From Propionibacterium sp. (GTDB lineage: Bacteria > Actinomycetota > Actinomycetes > Actinomycetales > Actinomycetaceae), in NCBI GenBank assembly GCA_030460725.1, contig JAKECL010000071.1, forward strand, positions 1 through 7,634: DNA of 7,634 bases, in the 5' to 3' direction. Below are positions 1-6,409 of the stretch, one piece after another (position 1 is the stretch's first letter; each line of letters begins with the position of its first letter). A model generated the notes under the pieces. The model was not told where the DNA came from. It searched no databases and saw nothing but the letters and a program-made list of their open reading frames with translations. Both the position numbers and the translations under genes were made by a program.

Positions 1-777
1 CTCGGCCTCGGCGCGCCAGCCGCCTCGCTGGCCGAACGCACCCAGCGCTACTGGCTGCGCGACCCGCGCCTGTCCACCTCGCTGCTGTCCTCCCTGATCT
101 TCCCCGCCATGGCGGTCTTCTGGACGCGCTTCTCCTTCGGGGACGAGGGCGGGCCCGGGATCGGCATGTCCGTGTTCTTCATGCTCATGCTCCCGCTGAT
201 CATCGGCCAGGTCGCCGGATCCCTGCTCCAGTACGACTCCACCGCCTTCTGGCTGTTGGTGGCCAGCGGGATCCGGGGCCGTTCGGAGCGTCTGGGACGC
301 CTCGTCGGGTCCCTCCCGCTGTGCCTGGCGGTGCTCGCACTGTCCTGTGCGGCCTTCGGCCTGCTCTCAGGGATCGGCACGCGGTCCGCGTGGCTGCTCA
401 GCGCCGGGGTCCTCCTGGTCTTCTGCGCGGCCGCCGGGGTCGCCATGGTCATCGGGGCGCGGTGGGTCTACCCGGTGCAGCCTCCCGGGGCCTCGCCGAT
501 GTCCACGAAGGGCACGGGTCAGTTCCTCACCACGATGATCATCCAGTCCCTGCAGTGGGTGCTGGCGTTCGTGGCCGCTGCTCCCGCAGGAGCGGTACTG
601 CTGTGGGCCCAGTTCGCCTCCGGCGTGCCCGTCGCGGTGGCCTGCGGGCTGGCGCTGGTCTGGTCGGCGGTCCTGCTCGTGGCCGGTGTCCTGGTGGGAG
701 GACGCGTCTGGGACGCCTCCGACGTGGAGGTCCTGTCCAAGATCCGGGCCTGGCCGGGTCACGGCTCCACCGCCTGA
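1..777 (+). CDS. Multi-pass membrane protein, probable ABC-2-type transporter permease (5' end missing)
   Basis: The reading frame is open from the first base of the window to TGA at 775-777, so the true start lies upstream; 258 residues are visible. The ATG at 109 is internal: in-frame coding continues before it with a cytoplasmic-looking RTQRYWLRDPR segment (residues 13-23) leading into a membrane helix. About six hydrophobic segments are visible, near residues 26-43, 53-77, 101-122, 129-152, 179-206 and 210-234. The tail is short and polar. From memory, an RYWxRDPR segment before the membrane helices is typical of actinobacterial ABC-2-like permeases, which normally have an ATPase partner encoded next to them; that partner would be outside this window. 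No substrate can be inferred. The gene converges with the downstream ABC-F gene (20 bp between stop codons) and is not part of its operon. Membrane protein is firm; the permease assignment is moderate. Confidence 0.75.
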   Translation, partial: LGLGAPAASLAERTQRYWLRDPRLSTSLLSSLIFPAMAVFWTRFSFGDEGGPGIGMSVFFMLMLPLIIGQVAGSLLQYDSTAFWLLVASGIRGRSERLGRLVGSLPLCLAVLALSCAAFGLLSGIGTRSAWLLSAGVLLVFCAAAGVAMVIGARWVYPVQPPGASPMSTKGTGQFLTTMIIQSLQWVLAFVAAAPAGAVLLWAQFASGVPVAVACGLALVWSAVLLVAGVLVGGRVWDASDVEVLSKIRAWPGHGSTA

Positions 778-801
778 GGGGGCGGGCCCCGCCGCGCTCA
801 G
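774..801. terminator. Candidate bidirectional terminator hairpin between convergent genes
   Basis: CTGAG (774-778) and CTCAG (797-801) are perfect inverted arms. Between them a second stem, GGCGG (781-785) with CCGCC (789-793), closes a 3-base loop; a small internal loop separates the two stems. The outer arms contain the stop codons of both converging genes (TGA 775-777 on plus; TGA read from 800-798 on minus). There is no T-tract on either side, so an intrinsic-terminator role is inferred from position and stem strength only. Confidence 0.4.
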
Positions 802-2672
802 TCGAGCTGCTCGGCAGCCTCCAGCCAGGCGGTCTCGGCCTCATCGACCTCGTCCGCAACCCGGGCCAGCTCGGCGGAGAGATCGGTGAGGACCTGCACC
901 TGGGTGGGGTCCTCGGCCACTGCCTCCGAGGCCCGGGCCAGCCCCGCCTCGAGCTCGGTCCTGCGTGCGCGCAGTCTCCCCAGCTTGCGTTCGATGCGGT
1001 CGGCGTCCTTCTTCGCGGTGCGGCGTGCGGCGGAGTCCGAGGGCTCAGGTGCTGCCCCGTCCGGGCCTCCTGCAGCACCCCTGTCGGCCGCGGCCCCGGC
1101 GTCGTCCCCACCCGTCCCGCGCAGCTCCAGGTACTGCTCGACCCCGCCGGGCAGGGCGCGCACCGTGCCGTCCCCGATCAACGCCACCTGGTGGTCGGTG
1201 ACGCGCTCCAGCAGGTAGCGGTCGTGGGAGACGACCACCAGGGTCCCGGGATAGGTGTCGAGCAGGTCCTCCATTGAGGCCAACGTGTCGATGTCGAGGT
1301 CATTGGTCGGCTCGTCCAGCAGCAGGACGTTGGGCTCCGACATCAGCAGGCGCATGAGCTGGAGGCGGCGGCGCTCCCCGCCCGAGATCTCCTGGACACG
1401 GGTCCAGGCACGCTCGCGGGTGAATCCCATGCGCTCCGTCATCTGGGCGGCAGTGACCTCCTTGCCGCCCACGATGACGACATGGGCCACCTCGTCGACG
1501 GCGTCCACCACACGCATGTCGCCGAGCGCATCGAGTTCGTGGGTGTCCTGGGACAGGGTCGCGACCTGCACCGTCTTGCCGCGGCGCACGCGCCCGGAAG
1601 TGGGCTCCAGGTCCCCTCGCAGCAGGTTGAGCAGTGTCGTCTTGCCCGCACCGTTGACCCCGACCACGCCGACACGCTCGCCGGGAGCCAGACGCCAGGT
1701 GACGTCGTCCAGGATCCGGTTCACCGTCCCGTCGGGGCGGTGGAAGTCCAGGGTGACATCCTCCAGGTCCAGGACCTGCTTGCCCAGCCGACTGGTCGCC
1801 ATGCGAACCAGCTCCACGGTGTCGCGCGGTGGTGGCACGTCGGCGATGAGGGCCTCGGCGGCGTCGATGTGGAACTTCGGCTTGGAGGTGCGCGCAGGCG
1901 CCCCGCGACGCAGCCAGGCGAGTTCCTTGGTCAGCAGGTTCGCCCGCTTCTGTGCCGCGACATCGGCCTGGCGCAGACGTTCGGTACGCGCGAGCGTGTA
2001 GGCGGCGTAGGAGCCGTCGTAGACCTCGACGTGGCCGGGGATCTGGGCACGGCTGCCACCGGGATCGATGCCGGGCACGACCTCCCAGATGTGCTCACAC
2101 ACCTCGTCCAGGAACCAGCGGTCGTGGGTGACGGCCAGCAGGGCGCCTCGGGCGCCGGGGCGCGCGAAGCGGTGGCGCAGGTGCTGGGCCAGCCAGGCCA
2201 CGCCCTCGACGTCCAGGTGGTTGGTGGGCTCGTCCAGGGCCACCACGTCGGACTCCGCGCTCAGCACGTGGGCCAGAGCCACACGGCGACGCTGACCGCC
2301 GGAGAGGGTGGAGATCCGGGCGTGCAGGTCGATGTCGGCCAGGAGACCGGCGTGGACGTCGCGGATGCGCGCGTCGGAGGCCCATTGGTGTTCCTCCAGG
2401 CCCGGGTGGACGGCGTCGACCACCTCGGAGTCGGGGTCCAGGCGGTCCACCTGGTCCAGGACCACGACACGCAGCCCATCGCGTCGGATCACGCTGCCCT
2501 CGTCCGCCTCCTGGGTGCCTGCGACCAGGCGCAGCAGGGTGGACTTCCCGGCGCCGTTGGGGCCGAGGATGCCGACGCGCGACCCGTCCTCGACGCCGAC
2601 GGTGACGTCGGCGAGGAGCTGGCGGGATCCGGCCAGCGCCCCCAGTTCCTGGGTGCCCAGCAGGTGAGCCAT
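798..2672 (-). CDS. ABC-F family ATPase, Uup-like
   Basis: This is a 624-residue soluble protein with two ABC ATPase domains and no membrane segments, the ABC-F layout. Domain 1 has Walker A GPNGAGKS (37-44), signature LSGGQ (123-127), Walker B LDEPTNHLD (146-154) and the switch His in VTHDR (H183). Domain 2 has Walker A GVNGAGKT (338-345), signature ISGGE (429-433), Walker B LDEPTNDLD (452-460) and H483 in VSHDR. All catalytic residues are present. The inter-domain linker contains ELAWLRRGAPARTSKPK (250-266), close to the Uup-type linker. A Gly/Ala/Asp-rich spacer (about 517-550) leads to a charged coiled coil (about 551-624), as in Uup. Family members act on the ribosome E site or bind DNA; the exact role here is unknown, and antibiotic protection is possible but unsupported. 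The ATG at 2672 is chosen because it shares one base with the ispE stop (TGATG) and has a Shine-Dalgarno. A longer reading to 2792 would overlap ispE by 120 bases. Confidence 0.93.
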   Translation of the reverse strand: MAHLLGTQELGALAGSRQLLADVTVGVEDGSRVGILGPNGAGKSTLLRLVAGTQEADEGSVIRRDGLRVVVLDQVDRLDPDSEVVDAVHPGLEEHQWASDARIRDVHAGLLADIDLHARISTLSGGQRRRVALAHVLSAESDVVALDEPTNHLDVEGVAWLAQHLRHRFARPGARGALLAVTHDRWFLDEVCEHIWEVVPGIDPGGSRAQIPGHVEVYDGSYAAYTLARTERLRQADVAAQKRANLLTKELAWLRRGAPARTSKPKFHIDAAEALIADVPPPRDTVELVRMATSRLGKQVLDLEDVTLDFHRPDGTVNRILDDVTWRLAPGERVGVVGVNGAGKTTLLNLLRGDLEPTSGRVRRGKTVQVATLSQDTHELDALGDMRVVDAVDEVAHVVIVGGKEVTAAQMTERMGFTRERAWTRVQEISGGERRRLQLMRLLMSEPNVLLLDEPTNDLDIDTLASMEDLLDTYPGTLVVVSHDRYLLERVTDHQVALIGDGTVRALPGGVEQYLELRGTGGDDAGAAADRGAAGGPDGAAPEPSDSAARRTAKKDADRIERKLGRLRARRTELEAGLARASEAVAEDPTQVQVLTDLSAELARVADEVDEAETAWLEAAEQLD

Positions 2673-3829
2673 CAGCGTCTTCCTTCCCGGGACGGATGCC
2701 CCGAAGTGGGCCGGGTGCCCGGGGATTGCAGGGCACCCGCGGCGGGCCCGCGAGTGGTGAGGACCTGGGCGACCCCGGGGGCGCCCGCCCATGCGTGGGC
2801 GAGTTCCAGGGCATGGTCGCCATCACGCGCCAGCGCCGCCACCGTTGGTCCCGAGCCTGAGAGCAGGACTCCCAGCGCCCCGGCCTCGCGGGCTATGTCA
2901 CGGGTCCGGGCGAGGCCGGGGTGCAGGGACAGTGCTGGTGCCGTGAGGTCATTGGCCAGCAGGGGTGCGAGTGTCTCCGCCGGTCCCACCAGACGCCCAA
3001 GGGACTCGGGATCGAGGACCGGCAGGGGCTGCCAGCCGCCCTGCGGTCCACCTGCGGCGTCGAGTGCGGCGAAGACCTCGGGGGTGGACAGACCACGGTC
3101 AGACAACGCCAACGCCCAGTGGTGGGAGGGGAGGCAGGTGGCACCACGGGCGGCCCGGACGTCGCCGCCGGGGGGAGCCTCCCCAGCAGGGGACGTGGGA
3201 GCGTGGAGGAATGCGCCGCCCCCGTGCAGGGTGTCAGCCCCGCTGTGCGGGGACTCAGGCTCACCGTGCAGGGGTTCAGGCTCACCCGCCCGCAGGAGCC
3301 GCATGTGGTCACCACGGCCAGTTCCCAGGGCGATACCCCCCACCAGGCAGGCCGGGACGTCGGCACCGAGGGTGCGACCCAGGGCCTGGAGGTGGTCCGC
3401 GTCCAGGCCGAGGTCCCACAGCTCGTTGCAGGCCACCAGGGTGGCGGCCGCATCCGCGGACCCTCCCGCCATGCCTCCGGCCACGGGGACACGCTTGTCG
3501 ACCGTGATCTCCACACCGGCTGCCGTCTGGGCCCACGGGCCAGCGGCAGCCAGGCGCTGCATCGAGCGCGCAGCGCGCGCAGCCAGGTGGCGTGCGGGGG
3601 GCAGGGCGTCCATCTCGGCGCAGACCTTCGCGTCCACGCTCCCGTCCGCGCGACGCACTGTGGTGTGCACGCGCACTCCCGGGGAGCGGGTGGTGCGCAC
3701 GCGCACCGTCTCTCGCAACTCCACGCACTCGAAGACCGTGACCAAGGGGTGGTAGCCCCGACTGTCCGGCACTCCTGCGCGCAGGACCAGGTTGACCTTG
3801 CCCGGCGCGGAGGCGGTCGCCTCACGCAT
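2672..3829 (-). CDS. ispE: 4-diphosphocytidyl-2-C-methyl-D-erythritol kinase
   Basis: This cytoplasmic GHMP-family kinase uses ATP to phosphorylate CDP-methylerythritol in the MEP isoprenoid pathway. Visible motifs are the N-terminal SAPGKVNL with the family lysine (K11), the glycine-rich ATP loop VPVAGGMAGGSADAA (114-128), the catalytic Asp in GADVP (D157) and the C-terminal LSGSGPT (323-329). At 385 residues it is longer than the usual roughly 300. The excess is an insertion at about 181-237, between GTGRGDHM and WALALSDRGLSTPEV, plus a tail of about 20 residues. The insertion begins with four heptads, each ending in His. Both flanks stay in one frame, so this is not a frameshift. The ATG at 3829 is preceded by GGAGG with a 6-base spacer and overlaps the rsmA stop by 8 bases (ATGCGTGA). 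The 3' end overlaps the ABC-F start by one base. Identification is firm from motifs and synteny. Confidence 0.95.
   Translation of the reverse strand: MREATASAPGKVNLVLRAGVPDSRGYHPLVTVFECVELRETVRVRTTRSPGVRVHTTVRRADGSVDAKVCAEMDALPPARHLAARAARSMQRLAAAGPWAQTAAGVEITVDKRVPVAGGMAGGSADAAATLVACNELWDLGLDADHLQALGRTLGADVPACLVGGIALGTGRGDHMRLLRAGEPEPLHGEPESPHSGADTLHGGGAFLHAPTSPAGEAPPGGDVRAARGATCLPSHHWALALSDRGLSTPEVFAALDAAGGPQGGWQPLPVLDPESLGRLVGPAETLAPLLANDLTAPALSLHPGLARTRDIAREAGALGVLLSGSGPTVAALARDGDHALELAHAWAGAPGVAQVLTTRGPAAGALQSPGTRPTSGHPSREGRR
2681..2688 (-). promoter_or_regulatory. Ribosome binding site of the ABC-F gene
   Basis: GGGAAGGA on the minus strand lies 8 bases before the ATG at 2672, within the last codons of ispE. 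It fixes the start at 2672 rather than the upstream in-frame candidates and, with the TGATG stop-start overlap, indicates translational coupling to ispE. Confidence 0.7.
3203..3286. repeat. 21-bp tandem repeats within ispE (three clear units, one degenerate)
   Basis: Units are 3266-3286, 3245-3265 and 3224-3244. The first two match at 18 of 21 bases; the third matches the first at 15 of 21. A fourth, degenerate unit (3203-3223) continues the period. Read in ispE they encode GEPEPLH, GEPESPH, SGADTLH and GGGAFLH (residues 182-209), placing His at 188, 195, 202 and 209. The period is a multiple of three, so copy-number changes would keep the frame. Confidence 0.75.
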
Positions 3830-4823
3830 CGGCCGCCTCCGGCGGTCTCGTCCCGGCGCGACGCACCAGGAGCGCTGACCCCAGGCGCACGAACTCCTCC
3901 ACGCCCAGGGTCTCCCCTCGGGCCGAGGGATCGATGCCCGCGGCGTGCAGGAGGTCCTCCGCGACAGGGGCCGAACCTGCCCATGTGCGCAGCGCAGCTC
4001 GCAGGGTCTTGCGTCGCTGTCCGAAGGCCACATCGACCACCTCGAAGGTCGCCAGGCGCAGGTCCTCCCCTCCCAGGGGCTCCTCGCGACGCACCAGACG
4101 CACCAGTGCGGAGTCGACATTCGGGGCGGGCCAGAAGACACTGCGCCCGATGGTGCCCACGCGTTCCGCCGTGCCGTACCAGGCGGCCTTGACGGAGGGG
4201 ACCCCATAGGTGCGCGAGCCCGGACCGGCAGCCAACCGGTCGGCGACCTCCGCCTGGACCATCACCAGGACATCGGTGAGGGAGGGGAGACGCTCCAGCA
4301 TCGTCAGCAGCACGGGGACTGCGACGTTGTAGGGCAGGTTCGCGACCAGTCGGGTGGGCGGGGGCCAGTGCGCGCCCAGGTCATCGACCTCGGCGATCTC
4401 CAACGCATCGGAGAGGACGACGTGGAGGCGGTCCATGGCCTCGGGCATGCGGGCTGCGACCGTCTCGGGAAGGGCTCTGGCCAGGGTCGGGTCGATCTCG
4501 ACCGCGCGCACGCGCGCCCCGGACTCCAGCAGGGCCAGCGTGAGGGAACCGAGCCCGGGACCGACCTCGACGACCTCGTCACCGGTCTGCACGCCACCCG
4601 CGCGCACAATGCGCCGCACGGTGCCGGCATCGTGGACGAAGTTCTGACCCAGGACCTTCGTGGGGCGGATCCCCAAGGCCTCTGCGATGGCACGGATCTC
4701 GACGGGGCCAAGGAGGCCGGAGTCGGAGGGCTCGGGTGCGGGGCGCCGCCCGTCGCCCGCCGACGTCGCCCCGCGGTCACCACGGTGGGCGTGTCGGCGC
4801 GCAGGCGATTTCGATCGGGTCAC
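3822..4823 (-). CDS. rsmA: 16S rRNA (adenine(1518)-N6/adenine(1519)-N6)-dimethyltransferase
   Basis: RsmA/KsgA uses S-adenosylmethionine to dimethylate two adjacent adenines in the helix 45 loop of 16S rRNA during small-subunit maturation; its loss classically gives kasugamycin resistance. The 333-residue product shows the family entry segment RPTKVLGQNFVHD (53-65), SAM motif VVEVGPGLGSLT (84-95), acidic ribose-binding VEID (108-111), SDAL (138-141), catalytic NLPY (162-165) and the C-terminal FGQRRKTLRAAL (267-278). The start is GTG at 4823: an in-frame TAG lies four codons upstream, and no ATG or GTG occurs between 4823 and the conserved LLGPVEIRAIAE. This leaves an Arg/Ser-rich extension of about 36 residues before the domain. 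No Shine-Dalgarno precedes the GTG, but a -10-like TAGACT ends 7 bases before it, suggesting a leaderless mRNA. The stop overlaps the ispE start by 8 bases. Confidence 0.95.
   Translation of the reverse strand: MTRSKSPARRHAHRGDRGATSAGDGRRPAPEPSDSGLLGPVEIRAIAEALGIRPTKVLGQNFVHDAGTVRRIVRAGGVQTGDEVVEVGPGLGSLTLALLESGARVRAVEIDPTLARALPETVAARMPEAMDRLHVVLSDALEIAEVDDLGAHWPPPTRLVANLPYNVAVPVLLTMLERLPSLTDVLVMVQAEVADRLAAGPGSRTYGVPSVKAAWYGTAERVGTIGRSVFWPAPNVDSALVRLVRREEPLGGEDLRLATFEVVDVAFGQRRKTLRAALRTWAGSAPVAEDLLHAAGIDPSARGETLGVEEFVRLGSALLVRRAGTRPPEAADA
3836..3840 (-). promoter_or_regulatory. Ribosome binding site of ispE
   Basis: GGAGG on the minus strand, 6 bases before the ispE ATG at 3829 and inside the last codons of rsmA. 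It supports the ATG at 3829 and coupled translation from rsmA. Confidence 0.75.
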
Positions 4824-4829
4824 GGAGTG

Positions 4830-4835
4830 AGTCTA
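4830..4835 (-). promoter_or_regulatory. Candidate -10 box for a leaderless rsmA-ispE-ABC-F transcript
   Basis: TAGACT on the minus strand fits the actinobacterial TANNNT pattern. Six bases (4829-4824) separate it from the GTG at 4823, so transcription would begin at or next to the start codon. No convincing -35 was seen 16-19 bases upstream, and no purine-rich ribosome site lies before the GTG. Confidence 0.45.
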
Positions 4836-4854
4836 GTGGAGGTGCCGCAGCGGA

Positions 4855-4869
4855 CCGTGCCGAGCACGG
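4855..4869. terminator. Hairpin downstream of the second RpfB-like gene
   Basis: CCGTGC (4855-4860) and GCACGG (4864-4869) form a perfect 6-bp stem around a 3-base loop in the 94-bp gap before rsmA. A second, looser pair, CCCGGA (4881-4886) and TCCGGG (4911-4916), sits just after the stop codon of the gene at 4918. Neither has a T-tract. They may terminate or stabilise the upstream transcript. The short hairpin also covers where a -35 for rsmA would fall. Confidence 0.35.
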
Positions 4870-4917
4870 GTCGCAGTACACCCGGACACGCTCCCAGGCC
4901 GCAGTCCCTCTCCGGGA

Positions 4918-6309
4918 TCAGTACCACCCCACGGAGTTCGAATGCCCCCAGGCTCCGCACGGGGTGCCGTAGCGGCCCGCGATGTAGCCGAGTCCCCAGG
5001 AGATCTGGGTCGCCGGGTTCGTCTGCCAGTCCGCACCGGCAGAGGCCATCTTCGACCCGGGCAACGCCTGGGGGATTCCATAGGCACCCGAGGAGGGGTT
5101 CGCGGCATAGGGATTCCAACCGGACTCCCGGTCCCACAGGCTCACCAGACACTGGAACTCCACGTCGGACCAGCCACGTGCACTCACCATCGTGTGGGCG
5201 ATGGTGCGGGGATCTCCACCCGAGTAGACGGCCAGTGGTGCCAGTCCCGTCTCCGCATTCGACGTGGTTGCGGAGCCACCGGATGCGATCGCCGACTCCC
5301 CGCGGATGGCAGCGATCTCCGCCGGTGCGGAGATCGAGCCCAGGGCTGCCCGGTAGCGGACGGACCGCGCACCGTCTGCCCCGTCCTGCGCCTCCGGGGT
5401 CGCCTTGGGATCGATGCCGGCTTCGACCAGGGCCTCGGGCGTCACCTTCTTCGTCCCGATGCGCACGACCTGCGTCACCGGTTGCGTGGTGACCTGGTCC
5501 CCGACCGCCGCCGAGTGGACGACCTTGCCGTCGTGCTTCTCGGTCCACGCGGAGGTGATCTCCTTGCCTGCGGCACCCACGATCCTCACCTCGGACTCGC
5601 CTTCGAAGAGATCCTCGGTGCGTTCCTCCGTCGTCTGGTAGTCCACGTCCACCGACGTCGTGTCCACACCACGCTCGACCTTCGTGACGACGACCTGGAG
5701 GCTGCCGTCCTGGGAGACGACCTTGACACGGTCAATGGGTGAGACCTCGATGCCCGCCTCCGCCAGCACCTGGTGCACGTCCTGCCCGGGCAGCGCGCTG
5801 ACCTGCTGGCTCGCACCGGCCACAGTCACCGTCACCGAGCGGGCGCGCGAGACCAGAGGGGTGAGCGCCACGCGTGAGAAGGAGCGGTCCGCGGCCATGG
5901 TCACCGATCCCTGCGCCGCGTCAGCCGCGGCCAGGATCCCGTCGGCCGTCGTCGAGGTGGACCAGACGGTGGTCATGGCCCCGTCGACCTCGAGGTCGAA
6001 GGGGTGGGCGGTGCGCACCACGACAGAGGCTCCGTCAGTGACCGCCTCGTCGAGGTTCGGGGAGACCAGGTCGTGGGGCCCCAGGTGGACACCCAGTTCG
6101 GACAGGGTTGCCCCGACGGTGGGACGGTAGGTGGAGACGGGACGCGAGACGCCGTCGATCTCGACCGTGAGCTCCGAGTGGGAGGCGGCCACCCCGACCC
6201 CGGCGGTGGCCAGGACGCCCAGTGCAGCCGTGGAGGCAACCAGGAGGACGCGGGTGCGTGACGCATGACGCTCGGTGCCGGCACCGGAGGTGCGGTGGGT
6301 GGTGCTCAA
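4918..6309 (-). CDS. Exported DUF348/G5 protein with C-terminal SLT-like peptidoglycan hydrolase domain (RpfB paralogue)
   Basis: From a TTG start at 6309 the product is 463 residues. A basic N-terminus (HRTSGAGTERHASRTR) precedes one hydrophobic segment (about 20-43), an uncleaved anchor or signal peptide. Three DUF348-type (YabE-like) units follow, with HDLVSP and MAADRSFSR as landmarks (about 45-220), then a G5 domain (about 225-288, ending VVRIGTKK) and an Ala/Ser-rich linker. The last 85 or so residues begin FQCLVSLWDRESGWNPYA and end GWY, resembling actinobacterial SLT-like or aggregation-promoting-factor C-termini; E395 in DRESGW is the probable catalytic Glu, and C387 and C451 may pair. 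The N-terminal part is clearly homologous to the gene at 6514, but the catalytic domain differs. TTG is preferred because GAGGAG lies 10 bases before it; an in-frame GTG at 6351 would add 14 residues but has only GGA immediately next to it. Function as a wall hydrolase or remodelling factor is inferred. Confidence 0.85.
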   Translation of the reverse strand: MSTTHRTSGAGTERHASRTRVLLVASTAALGVLATAGVGVAASHSELTVEIDGVSRPVSTYRPTVGATLSELGVHLGPHDLVSPNLDEAVTDGASVVVRTAHPFDLEVDGAMTTVWSTSTTADGILAAADAAQGSVTMAADRSFSRVALTPLVSRARSVTVTVAGASQQVSALPGQDVHQVLAEAGIEVSPIDRVKVVSQDGSLQVVVTKVERGVDTTSVDVDYQTTEERTEDLFEGESEVRIVGAAGKEITSAWTEKHDGKVVHSAAVGDQVTTQPVTQVVRIGTKKVTPEALVEAGIDPKATPEAQDGADGARSVRYRAALGSISAPAEIAAIRGESAIASGGSATTSNAETGLAPLAVYSGGDPRTIAHTMVSARGWSDVEFQCLVSLWDRESGWNPYAANPSSGAYGIPQALPGSKMASAGADWQTNPATQISWGLGYIAGRYGTPCGAWGHSNSVGWY

Positions 6310-6319
6310 CTCGACAGAA

Positions 6320-6325
6320 CTCCTC
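6320..6325 (-). promoter_or_regulatory. Ribosome binding site supporting a TTG start
   Basis: GAGGAG on the minus strand is 10 bases upstream of TTG at 6309-6307. No comparable site serves the in-frame GTG at 6351, so it decides the start of the SLT-like gene in favour of TTG. Confidence 0.55.
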
Positions 6326-6356
6326 GGAATAGACCGCTTCTCTGGATCCACTCCAG

Positions 6357-6375
6357 ACCGTAACCGTTTCGTGAC
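6357..6375 (-). promoter_or_regulatory. Candidate promoter with overlapping direct repeat, possible response-regulator site
   Basis: On the minus strand GTCACG (6375-6370) and GTTACG (6364-6359) form a direct repeat with an 11-base period, about one helical turn, as OmpR-family dimers bind. The second copy overlaps a -10-like TACGGT (6362-6357). Transcription would start near 6350, leaving an mRNA leader of about 40 bases that contains GAGGAG before TTG 6309. The sequence at the -35 position (TTCCCT) is weak. Assignment to MtrA is inference from the repeat form and the cell-wall target. Confidence 0.35.
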
Positions 6376-6386
6376 CTGAAGGGAAG

Positions 6387-6409
6387 GGGGAAGACCACAG
6401 GTTCTCCCC
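6387..6409. terminator. Hairpin in the intergenic region between the two RpfB-like genes
   Basis: GGGGA (6387-6391) pairs with TCCCC (6405-6409) and ACC (6394-6396) with GGT (6400-6402), with a 2x2 internal loop and an ACA end loop. On the minus strand it is followed by a pyrimidine-rich run (CCTTCCCTT). It may be a terminator for the rpfB transcript or part of a leader structure. The U-tract is poor. Confidence 0.3.

Noticed and set aside
2673..2792. N-terminal extension of the ABC-F gene to a start at 2792
   Set aside because: It would overlap ispE by 120 bases, has no family resemblance (Arg/Gly/Pro-rich), and the ATG at 2672 has a good Shine-Dalgarno and a stop-start overlap.
3119..3286. 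Frameshift or pseudogene in ispE
   Set aside because: The frame is continuous through the insertion, and the catalytic Asp upstream and SGSGPT downstream are intact, so it is an in-frame insertion.
1482..3755. A very long open frame on the plus strand (about 757 codons), antisense to ispE and the ABC-F gene
   Set aside because: It is the usual antisense shadow in high-GC DNA: low-complexity Arg/Gly/Pro/Ala product, no recognisable motif, and both minus-strand genes beneath it carry complete family motifs.
3830..4207. Extension of the ispE frame upstream to 4207
   Set aside because: The region is the C-terminal half of rsmA, with its conserved FGQRRKTLRAAL; the IspE family start MREATASAPGKVNL at 3829 has its own Shine-Dalgarno.
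6310..6351. GTG at 6351 as the start of the SLT-like gene
   Set aside because: Its only purine-rich neighbour touches the GTG, it overlaps the expected transcription start, and the TTG at 6309 has GAGGAG at 10 bases. It is not fully excluded.
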